Source: Bacteroidales bacterium (GTDB lineage: Bacteria; Bacteroidota; Bacteroidia; Bacteroidales; UBA932). Taken from it: 34,453 bases of DNA. The notes under the pieces were generated by a model. It saw nothing but the letters and a program-made list of their open reading frames with translations. It was not told the origin of the DNA and ran no database searches. The translations under genes were made by a program, and so were the position numbers. The DNA is taken from assembly GCA_017453565.1 (NCBI GenBank), contig JAFTEQ010000014.1:1-34453 (forward strand), written 5' to 3'. This document shows positions 6,631 through 12,517 of this stretch, in pieces (positions within the stretch are counted from its first letter, which is position 1; every line of letters begins with the position of its first letter).

Positions 6631-8624
6631 CAGAGTGTGCGGTATTTGTGCCCGTAGTCGAGCTGTTGCGCCAGGTAATCGTCGGGATATTCAAGCCGGT
6701 AGTCCACAATGGCACCGTCTTTCTCTACGGGGACGATCTCGGGATTCACGAATCCGCCGTAGGGCTTGAGGTTGAGCGCCTCGTAGCGCGTACGCACCTC
6801 CTTGTGGAGTTCGGGGTCGATCTGCACGGCGTAGGTCTCCACCAGGCGTTTGCCGGCCTCGTAATCGCCTTCGCTCTTGATGCGCTGGATCTCGGCGAGC
6901 AGTTCGGCGAAGAGGCCGCGCAGGGCCTGGTGGTCGCAGACCACGAAATAGGTCTTGCCGTCGCGCACCCGTTTCTCAATGATGCCGCGGCCGGCGCCCT
7001 TTTCGTAGCACCAGTCGGCGATGAGTTTGCGGTTCTGCATGTGCGACTCGGTGTTCTGCTTACCCAGTTCCACGCGGGAGAACTGCACCATGGCGCCGTT
7101 GCGGATGTAGTTGTCGTACTGGGCCTTGTAGGCCTCGGTGTCGGGCAGGATGCCCAGTTCCACCAGTTTGGGATCGGCGATGTAGTAGAGGCCGAAGAGG
7201 TCGGCGCGCGCCTCCTCCAGGGTCGACTGGTATTCGCCGAGGGCGGTGGAGGACACGCCGGGCAGCAACTGGCCGGAACCGTGGCCCAGGCACTCGTGCA
7301 GGTCGGTGTGCACGTCGTCGGTGTAGCCGCCGTATTTCTTGTAGCGGTCAATCTCTTCCTGACTCCAGGCGAACTCGGACAGGGCGCTCCTGGGGGCCTC
7401 GAGGGCGGCCTGGTCATAGGCCGAGGTGATGTTGGCGATGGTCACCGACTTGGAACCGTGTTCCTTGCGGATCCAGTCGGCGTTGGGGAGGTTGATGCCG
7501 ATGGGGGTGGCGGGGTAGCAGGCTCCGGCGAGGGCCACCGCGTTCACCACCTTGGCGGAAACGCCCTTTACGCTCTTTTTCTTGAAACGGTCGTCGACGG
7601 GGGAGTGGTCCTCGAACCACTGGGCGTTGAGGCTCAGCAATTCCGTGCGCTTCGATGCCTCGGCGTCCTTGATGTGCACCACACCCTCCCAGGTGGCCTT
7701 GCGGCCGAGCGGGTCGTCGTAGTCCTCGATAAATCCGTTGATGAAATCGACCGTGCCGAGTGTGTCCTTCACCCACTCCAGGTTGAAGGCATCCCAGGTG
7801 CGCAGGTCGCCGGTGCGGTAGTAGTCTATGAGCAGGCCGAGCGCCTTGCGCTGGGTGTCGTTCTCGGCCACCTCGGCCGCCTGCTGCAGTTCGGCGCAGA
7901 TCTTTGAGATGGCTTCCCCATACAGGCCGCCTTCTTTCCAAACCTCTTCCTGCACGCGTCCGTTCCGTTTTACGAGCTTGCTGTTGAGACCGTAGGAAAT
8001 GGGGTGCGGGTCGGACGGGTCTTCTTGTGCGGCGTAGAAACGCTCCGCCTCGGCGCGGGTCACACCCTCATAGAAGTTGACGGCCGAAAGGGCCACGATG
8101 TCGCCGGTCTTGGAGGTGGAGCGGCGCTGCGCAAGGGCGTCGGGGTCGTAGATGAAGTCGAGCATCGGCTCCGCATCGGGGCAGCCAACGGCTTCCAGAA
8201 GCGAAGCGAAATAGGGCCTGGGGCAGTCGGGCACGAACTTGTCTTCGGCATAGTGGTGGTGCACGCCGTTGCTGAAGAAGAGGCGCTTGGCGTAGACGGT
8301 GAAGGCTTCGAATTCGGGCGTTCCGCGGTCGCCCTTGTAGTTCTCGAGGATGGCTTCCACGGCGTGGCGGATGGGCAGGTTGCGGCCGCAATACTGGTCC
8401 CAGGTGATGTCACGGCCCAGTTTGGCCGCTTCGCTGAGATGGTAGGCGTAGGCTTTCTGCTGCAGGGTGAGCGCGTCCCAGCCCGGAATGCGGTAACGCA
8501 TAACCTTAAGGTCTGCGAAGGAGTCGATGGTGTACTTGAACTCGTCTGCGTCTCCCTTCGGGGCGCAGGAGGCGGCCAGGGCCGCGAAACTGCCGGCCAG
8601 CATCATTTTAAGCAGGGTATTCAT
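6630..8624 (-). CDS. Dipeptidyl peptidase III-like zinc metallopeptidase (family M49), lipoprotein
   Basis: 664 residues, close to the size of characterised Bacteroides DPP III. The zinc motif H-E-C-L-G-H lies at 443-448 and the third ligand motif E-E-A-R-A-D at 470-475, both diagnostic of M49. The protein should remove dipeptides from the N terminus of short peptides. The first 20 residues form a lipoprotein signal ending in A-A-S-C (Cys20), which places it in the envelope, unlike the cytosolic eukaryotic enzymes. Second gene of its operon, 11 bases after the DUF4861 gene, and its stop overlaps the start of the phosphatase gene. That arrangement suggests that peptide or wall turnover and the sensor are expressed together. 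Confidence 0.94.
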   Translation of the reverse strand: MNTLLKMMLAGSFAALAASCAPKGDADEFKYTIDSFADLKVMRYRIPGWDALTLQQKAYAYHLSEAAKLGRDITWDQYCGRNLPIRHAVEAILENYKGDRGTPEFEAFTVYAKRLFFSNGVHHHYAEDKFVPDCPRPYFASLLEAVGCPDAEPMLDFIYDPDALAQRRSTSKTGDIVALSAVNFYEGVTRAEAERFYAAQEDPSDPHPISYGLNSKLVKRNGRVQEEVWKEGGLYGEAISKICAELQQAAEVAENDTQRKALGLLIDYYRTGDLRTWDAFNLEWVKDTLGTVDFINGFIEDYDDPLGRKATWEGVVHIKDAEASKRTELLSLNAQWFEDHSPVDDRFKKKSVKGVSAKVVNAVALAGACYPATPIGINLPNADWIRKEHGSKSVTIANITSAYDQAALEAPRSALSEFAWSQEEIDRYKKYGGYTDDVHTDLHECLGHGSGQLLPGVSSTALGEYQSTLEEARADLFGLYYIADPKLVELGILPDTEAYKAQYDNYIRNGAMVQFSRVELGKQNTESHMQNRKLIADWCYEKGAGRGIIEKRVRDGKTYFVVCDHQALRGLFAELLAEIQRIKSEGDYEAGKRLVETYAVQIDPELHKEVRTRYEALNLKPYGGFVNPEIVPVEKDGAIVDYRLEYPDDYLAQQLDYGHKYRTL

Positions 8625-8635
8625 TGTTTTTTGGA

Positions 8636-9511
8636 TTATCGGAGGAGGTAGGCGAAGAACTTATCGGCCGAATTGAGCGCCTCTTCCTTGGTGGAGGCGG
8701 CCACGACCGAGTAGCGCACTTTGGCGCAAGGTTTCGAGACAATGCGGAGCAGGCCGGGGGTCTGTTCCGCGGCTTCAAAGCAGGCGGCGGGGTAGAGGAG
8801 TCCGCCGCCGATGGGCGAGGGGTTCTTGGACACGTCGGCGGGATGCACGCCCCAGGCGCCGAGGCGCCCCGTCTTGCCCTTCACTTCCTTGAGCAGCTGT
8901 GCGCCGGGATGGTAGTTCACGCCGGTGAGGAACTGTACTTTCCGTCCGCTCAGTTCCCGGGCCGTCACGACGGCTTCGCGCCGGCCCCGGCGCACGTCGA
9001 TGCGCAGGGCCACGTCGATCTTTTCTCCTTTGTAGGGAACGCCGTAAGCGATCATTTCGGTAAAGTGCCCCTTTGGGGTTTCACCCACGCGGGCCGTGCG
9101 TCCTTTGGTGGCTTCGAGCCTGATTTCCTGTGTGCCGTCCCAGAGGCGGATGCCGCCCAGGCCTGGAGTTTTGCCCACCATGTATTCGTCGCAGCCGGCG
9201 CCTTCTTCCTGCTGCTGACGTTCGCTGGGGTACCAGCGGTAGCGGCCCAGCTCATCCTGAAGGCGTCCGCTCTTGTTGTAGACGTCTATGGAGGCCGAAG
9301 GATTGAAATAGATGCGCAGGGCCATATAGCGGTTCTCCACGGCCGGACCGTGGTGTCCCACGTTGCGGTACTGGTTGTCGAGCACCGAGACGATCTCGCC
9401 GACCTGCTGCGTGCGGTTGCTGTTCCAGAACAGGCTGCAGGAGGTTTCCTGGGCGCTCAGGCGCATTGCGGCCAGGATGAGCAGCGCGAGGGAGAAAAAG
9501 ACTTTTTTCAT
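8636..9511 (-). CDS. DUF4861-family secreted protein
   Basis: 291 residues with a signal peptide of about 20 residues ending in L-S-A-Q. The body matches DUF4861 as I know it: R-Y-M-A-L-R-I-Y-F near 85, K-S-G-R-L near 105, an R-Y-R-W-Y-P segment, L-G-G-I-R-L-W-D, and G-V-N-Y-H-P-G near 200. The family is common in Bacteroidota, usually periplasmic and often encoded beside GH105/GH88 and polysaccharide lyases; no catalytic activity is established to my knowledge. First gene of the minus-strand operon, with a -7 box at 9533-9540. A GH105 gene occurs in this window but 16 kb away, so no pectin cluster is implied locally. Confidence 0.75.
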   Translation of the reverse strand: MKKVFFSLALLILAAMRLSAQETSCSLFWNSNRTQQVGEIVSVLDNQYRNVGHHGPAVENRYMALRIYFNPSASIDVYNKSGRLQDELGRYRWYPSERQQQEEGAGCDEYMVGKTPGLGGIRLWDGTQEIRLEATKGRTARVGETPKGHFTEMIAYGVPYKGEKIDVALRIDVRRGRREAVVTARELSGRKVQFLTGVNYHPGAQLLKEVKGKTGRLGAWGVHPADVSKNPSPIGGGLLYPAACFEAAEQTPGLLRIVSKPCAKVRYSVVAASTKEEALNSADKFFAYLLR

Positions 9512-9532
9512 ACGGATTCAGACTGAACCCTA

Positions 9533-9540
9533 CAAATATA
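9533..9540 (-). promoter_or_regulatory. -7 box for the DUF4861/DPP III/phosphatase operon
   Basis: TATATTTG on the minus strand (CAAATATA on plus), 21 bases upstream of the ATG at 9511. No TTG is found at the expected -33 distance. The box begins right after the T-run of the rpsU terminator, so read-through from rpsU could also feed the operon. Confidence 0.6.
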
Positions 9541-9542
9541 AT

Positions 9543-9571
9543 AAAAAAAAGACGCTCGCATTGCGAACGTC
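9543..9571 (-). terminator. Intrinsic terminator of rpsU
   Basis: On the minus strand GACGTTCGC (9571-9563), loop AAT, GCGAGCGTC (9559-9551): nine pairs including one G-U, followed by eight T residues (9550-9543). It begins eight bases after the rpsU stop. Confidence 0.9.
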
Positions 9572-9579
9572 CCGGAGTC

Positions 9580-9774
9580 TTACTGCTCGTCTTCGAGCCG
9601 GAGGTGCTGTACGTAGATGGCTTTCTGCATGGCCATTCTCTTTTTCACGGACGGCTTTTCGAAGTTCTTGCGGGCGCGCATTTCGCGCACGGCGCCGGTC
9701 TTTTCGAATTTACGCTTGAATTTCTTGAGCGCGCGTTCGATGTTTTCGCCTTCCTTGACAGGTACAATAATCAT
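9580..9774 (-). CDS. rpsU: 30S ribosomal protein bS21
   Basis: 64 residues, basic, starting M-I-I-V-P-V-K-E-G-E-N and containing R-A-L-K-K-F-K-R-K-F-E-K-T-G and E-M-R-A-R-K: a full-length bS21. It binds the 30S platform near the 3' end of 16S rRNA, where the anti-Shine-Dalgarno lies. The gene is monocistronic, with promoter at 9807-9836 and terminator at 9543-9571. Unlike the other genes here it has a near-perfect Shine-Dalgarno sequence at 9781-9791. In Flavobacterium johnsoniae ribosomes bS21, with bS18 and bS6, hides the anti-Shine-Dalgarno and rpsU carries a strong SD that serves autoregulation. The same arrangement is inferred here. Confidence 0.97.
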   Translation of the reverse strand: MIIVPVKEGENIERALKKFKRKFEKTGAVREMRARKNFEKPSVKKRMAMQKAIYVQHLRLEDEQ

Positions 9775-9780
9775 TTCTTT

Positions 9781-9792
9781 ATCACCTCCTTT
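9781..9792 (-). promoter_or_regulatory. Extended Shine-Dalgarno of rpsU
   Basis: The minus strand reads AAAGGAGGTGAT, so the plus strand carries the 16S 3' tail sequence ATCACCTCCTTT. GGAGG ends ten bases before the ATG. Nothing comparable precedes rplU, rpmA, serS, rpmH, polA or glpK. Confidence 0.9.
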
Positions 9793-9806
9793 TCGATTAA
9801 GGACTG

Positions 9807-9836
9807 CAAAGGTAGAAATTATTTTTTGATTTGCAA
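9807..9836 (-). promoter_or_regulatory. Promoter of rpsU
   Basis: Minus-strand TTG (9836-9834) and TACCTTTG (9814-9807), 19 bases apart. The -33 box lies inside the last codons of the sirtuin gene. Confidence 0.8.
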
Positions 9837-10526
9837 CACGAATTCGCGCATCCCCTCCGTCGCGACCATCCGGATGTGCTGCACACGCGGGTCGTGCAGG
9901 CGGATCTCCGCCGGGTCGATGAGGTAGATGGGCGCGTCGGGCCGGGCGTAGCGGTAGAGGCTGGCGGCCGGATAGACCTGCAGTGAGGTGCCCACTATGA
10001 GGACGATGTCGGCCCTGGCCACCCGCTCTACGGCGGCTTCCAGTTTGGGAACGGCCTCGCCGAAGAAGACGATGTGCGGCCGCAACTGGGCGCCGTTCGG
10101 CGCCTTGTCGCCCAGGTGGACCTCCCCGTACCCCACGTCGAAGACCGTGCGTTCCGAGAATCCGTCCATGTCGTTGCAGCAGTTTTCCGGGCGCACCTTG
10201 GTCACCTCGCCGTGCAGGTGCAGGACGCGGGTGCTGCCCGCACGTTCGTGCAGATTGTCCACGTTCTGGGTAATCACGTCCACGTCGAAGTCGCGCTCCA
10301 GCTCGGCAATGATGCGGTGCGCCTCGTTGGGCTGCACCTCCCTGAGATGGGCGCGCTGCATGTTGTAGAAATTGAGCACGAGCTTCGGATTGCGGCGCCA
10401 GCCCTCGGCGGAGGCCACTTCCATGGGGTCGTAGTTATCCCAGAGGCCCCCGTTGTCGCGGTAGGTCCCCAGGCCCGATTCGGCGCTCACTCCGGCGCCG
10501 GTTAGTACGGCGATGCTTCGTTTCAT
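9819..10526 (-). CDS. cobB: Sir2-family NAD-dependent deacylase without a zinc-binding cysteine set
   Basis: 235 residues. NAD-binding G-A-G-V-S-A-E-S-G (10-18), T-Q-N-V-D-N-L-H-E-R-A-G (86-97), catalytic His105 in H-L-H-G-E, G-T-S-L-Q-V-Y-P-A near 190 and R-P-H-I-V-F-F-G-E (149-157) place it with the bacterial CobB/SIRT5-like group. The zinc ribbon expected between residues 108 and 148 is reduced: only Cys116-Cys117 are present and no CxxC pair exists, so the structural zinc is probably missing. The Y-x-x-R pocket that favours succinyl-lysine reads Y54-N-M-Q57, with Arg at 58. Catalytic residues are intact, so it should be active, on an uncertain acyl type. It overlaps the upstream AAA-like gene by four bases. 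Confidence 0.92.
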   Translation of the reverse strand: MKRSIAVLTGAGVSAESGLGTYRDNGGLWDNYDPMEVASAEGWRRNPKLVLNFYNMQRAHLREVQPNEAHRIIAELERDFDVDVITQNVDNLHERAGSTRVLHLHGEVTKVRPENCCNDMDGFSERTVFDVGYGEVHLGDKAPNGAQLRPHIVFFGEAVPKLEAAVERVARADIVLIVGTSLQVYPAASLYRYARPDAPIYLIDPAEIRLHDPRVQHIRMVATEGMREFVLQIKK

Positions 10527-11689
10527 TTCCGTTCGAGTTCAAAATAATATTTGGAAGCCCAGTATTCGAAGAGCGGATCGAGCAGGACGGGCTCGTCCTT
10601 CTCGTTGAAGGTGAGGATCTCCTTCTTGCAGAGGGCGTCCTTGAGGCGCCGCACGTTGGCCGATGAATGCAGGCCGTAGCGGCGGATGATATCGGCCGAA
10701 CTGAAGCGCGTGTAGCCTTGCAGGACCGCCTTGAGCAGGCCGGTCTGGAAGGTGGTGAGGTCTTCCATAATGGCCGTGAAACGCGGCCGGTGGATGGAAA
10801 TAAGGGCGTCGAGGGCCTCCAGCAGGACGTTCTCCATGATGAAGCCCTTCGAAAGAGTGTCGCAGATGGCCGCGAAGTGGTTCATATACCAGGCGTTGCA
10901 GCGGAAGAGTTTGCAGGCGCCCAGGAGCAGGTCGCGGTCGATTACCTTGCCGCTCGTGAGGAACCCGCGCACGGTGTGTTCCACAATGTCTTTGGGGTCG
11001 ATGGGCTGCAGGGGCAGATGCTCCACCGTGCGGTAGAAGTAGCGCCGGTGTTCGAAGATATCCTTCATGGCGTTCACCCGCGCGCCGGTGAAGATGTAGC
11101 TGGCGGCGTTCTCTTCCGCTCCGGCGGGATGGATGGTCTTTTCAAAGACGCTCAAGAAATGTTCCCCCTCGTCGCAAAGCAGCACGTTGTGGAAATCGCC
11201 CAGCACCACGTAACAGCGGGTACCCTGGTCGGAGGCGATGCGCTCCGGCAGGGTGAGGATGGCGCGGATGTCGTTGTCGTCCGGATTCCAGTTGAAGGAG
11301 AGCACGGCGTCGCGGCTGGCGTAGGCTTCGGGATCGAAAACGAGATGCGTGCCGGAAAGGTAGGTGGAGGCGGCCCTGGCGAACTCGTCCGGGGTAGAGG
11401 CGAACACGCGCAGCACGGTGCTGCCGAGCCGGAGCAGGAGCTCCTGCAGGGAGCGGATGTTCAGGAGCGAGAGTTCCGCCACGCGGAAGGACTTGCCCGA
11501 AATCTGCATATTGTAGAAGGTCTGCTGGATGAGCGAGGTGATGCCCGCTTTCGGGGGCTCATACAGGGCTACGTGCTCACCCCGGCCGAGCAGGTTGGAG
11601 AGGATGTCCAGCTCGGTTTTACGTCCGACGAAATGCTTGCCGGTGACGTACTTGCTGTAGATGAAGGGGCCGTCCATGGCTTGAAACAT
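10523..11689 (-). CDS. AAA/STAND-like ATPase-fold protein with degenerate nucleotide site
   Basis: 388 residues. F-V-G-R-K-T-E-L-D-I-L (20-30) is the usual entry to the AAA domain of archaeal-type ATP-binding proteins common in Bacteroidota. The C terminus (about 300-388) looks like a winged helix, with the family phrase L-L-D-P-L-F-E-Y-W. The P-loop reads Y-E-P-P-K-A-G-I-T-S-L (43-53), with Ile50 where the catalytic Lys should be and Glu44 instead of Gly. The Walker B region reads C-Y-V-V-L-G-D-F-H instead of h-h-h-D-E. ATP hydrolysis is therefore doubtful; it may be a scaffold or regulator. It is expressed with the sirtuin (ATGA overlap). ATG 11689 is used; the in-frame ATG at 11677 (M-D-G-P-F) would give a longer leader. 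Confidence 0.75.
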   Translation of the reverse strand: MFQAMDGPFIYSKYVTGKHFVGRKTELDILSNLLGRGEHVALYEPPKAGITSLIQQTFYNMQISGKSFRVAELSLLNIRSLQELLLRLGSTVLRVFASTPDEFARAASTYLSGTHLVFDPEAYASRDAVLSFNWNPDDNDIRAILTLPERIASDQGTRCYVVLGDFHNVLLCDEGEHFLSVFEKTIHPAGAEENAASYIFTGARVNAMKDIFEHRRYFYRTVEHLPLQPIDPKDIVEHTVRGFLTSGKVIDRDLLLGACKLFRCNAWYMNHFAAICDTLSKGFIMENVLLEALDALISIHRPRFTAIMEDLTTFQTGLLKAVLQGYTRFSSADIIRRYGLHSSANVRRLKDALCKKEILTFNEKDEPVLLDPLFEYWASKYYFELERK

Positions 11690-11702
11690 TTTTGTTCTAC
11701 TG

Positions 11703-11710
11703 CAAAAGTA
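11703..11710 (-). promoter_or_regulatory. -7 box for the AAA-like/sirtuin operon
   Basis: TACTTTTG on the minus strand, 13 bases upstream of the ATG at 11689. No TTG at the expected -33 distance. It lies back to back with the rplU promoter. Confidence 0.6.
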
Positions 11711-11719
11711 AGAAAATAT

Positions 11720-11750
11720 TTGGCAGAAAGGAGAAAAATCCCTATTTTTG
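11720..11750 (+). promoter_or_regulatory. Promoter of rplU-rpmA
   Basis: TTG at 11720-11722 and TATTTTTG at 11743-11750, 20 bases apart. The predicted transcript starts near 11756, leaving an 85-90-base structured leader before the true rplU ATG at 11843. Confidence 0.8.
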
Positions 11751-11756
11751 CAGGCT

Positions 11757-11842
11757 AAAAAAAATTGATGACCGTTAAGCCATTGAAAAAGAGCCGTTTG
11801 GAGAACGGACGCTTGCGGTTAAAACTTTTTAAAGTTTTTGTT
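11757..11842 (+). promoter_or_regulatory. Structured 5' leader of rplU, candidate ribosomal-protein leader
   Basis: An outer stem pairs ACCG (11771-11774) with CGGT (11816-11819) and AAGC (11777-11780) with GCTT (11811-11814). It encloses an inner hairpin CCGTT (11794-11798) / AACGG (11804-11808). A separate perfect AT hairpin AAAACTTT (11821-11828) / AAAGTTTT (11831-11838) ends four bases before the ATG. Together they could expose or hide the start site, as in autogenous ribosomal-protein leaders. Leaders before bL21 have been proposed in Bacteroidia, but I cannot align this one to them here. Confidence 0.6.
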
Positions 11843-12154
11843 ATGTACGCAATTGTTGACATTGCAGGCCAGCAGTTTAAGGTGGAAGCAGGAAGCGAGA
11901 TCTTCGTGCAGCGTCTGCCGCAGGCCAAAGACGAAGCCGTGGAGTTCGACAAGGTGCTCCTGCTCGACAACGACGGCAAGGTGAAGGTGGGCGCTCCCTA
12001 TGTGAAAGGCGCCGTGGTGAAGGCTACCGTCCTCGACGACCAGGCCAAGGCCGACAAAGTGCTCGTGTTCAAGAAGATCCGCCGCAAGGGCTTCCAGAAG
12101 TGCAACGGACACCGTCAGAAACTCACCAAGATCAAGATCAACGAAATCGCTTAA
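11843..12154 (+). CDS. rplU: 50S ribosomal protein bL21
   Basis: 103 residues from M-Y-A-I-V-D-I-A-G-Q-Q-F-K-V-E-A-G. The reading frame extends upstream to an ATG at 11765, but homologues begin at M-Y-A-I-V, and the upstream 26 codons coincide with the structured leader. The conserved G-R-R/K-K-G-F-type end reads R-R-K-G-F-Q-K-C-N-G-H-R-Q-K-L-T-K-I-K-I. It binds 23S rRNA domain VI. It is followed 12 bases later by rpmA, the standard L21-L27 pair. Confidence 0.97.
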   Translation: MYAIVDIAGQQFKVEAGSEIFVQRLPQAKDEAVEFDKVLLLDNDGKVKVGAPYVKGAVVKATVLDDQAKADKVLVFKKIRRKGFQKCNGHRQKLTKIKINEIA

Positions 12155-12166
12155 TTGTAGCAGACT

Positions 12167-12427
12167 ATGGCACACAAGAAAGGTCAATCCAGTTCTAAGA
12201 ACGGACGTGAGTCGCAGAGCAAACGGCTCGGACTCAAGAAATTCGGTGGTGAGGTCGTAAAGGCCGGCAACATCATCGTGCGTCAGCGTGGCACGGTCCA
12301 CAATCCGGCGAAAAACGTGGGAATGGGCAAAGACCACACCCTGTACGCCCTCATCGACGGTACGGTGAAGTTCACCCGCAAGAAAGAAGACAAATCCTAC
12401 GTCTCCGTAATCCCGTTTGAGAACTAG
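12167..12427 (+). CDS. rpmA: 50S ribosomal protein bL27
   Basis: 86 residues beginning [16 protein letters not shown], the mature-type bL27 N terminus that reaches the peptidyl transferase centre. It has no Firmicutes-type cleavable extension. Complete L27 core: [36 protein letters not shown]. It shares the rplU promoter; a terminator with an alternative pairing follows before serS. Confidence 0.98.
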   Translation: MAHKKGQSSSKNGRESQSKRLGLKKFGGEVVKAGNIIVRQRGTVHNPAKNVGMGKDHTLYALIDGTVKFTRKKEDKSYVSVIPFEN

Positions 12428-12490
12428 TCTCGAAGCGGGTTGTGAATAAGGAAGGAGCTTACACTTCGAGACAAGTGCAGGCTCCTTTTT
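12428..12490 (+). terminator. Terminator with competing pairing between rpmA and serS (attenuator-like)
   Basis: The terminator hairpin is AAGGAGC (12452-12458) with GCTCCTT (12481-12487), containing CACTT (12462-12466) / AAGTG (12473-12477), and ends in a T-run at 12486-12490. A rival pairing, TCTCGAAG (12428-12435) with CTTCGAGA (12464-12471), uses the same CACTT bases and traps the terminator's left arm. The two folds exclude each other. serS has no visible promoter of its own, so it depends on read-through here. Confidence 0.7.
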
Positions 12491-12517
12491 GCTTTCCAGA
12501 AAGAACCAGAATCGAAT

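Noticed and set aside
11765-11842. N-terminal extension of rplU by 26 codons
   Set aside because: bL21 proteins start at M-Y-A-I-V; the extension coincides with the structured leader.
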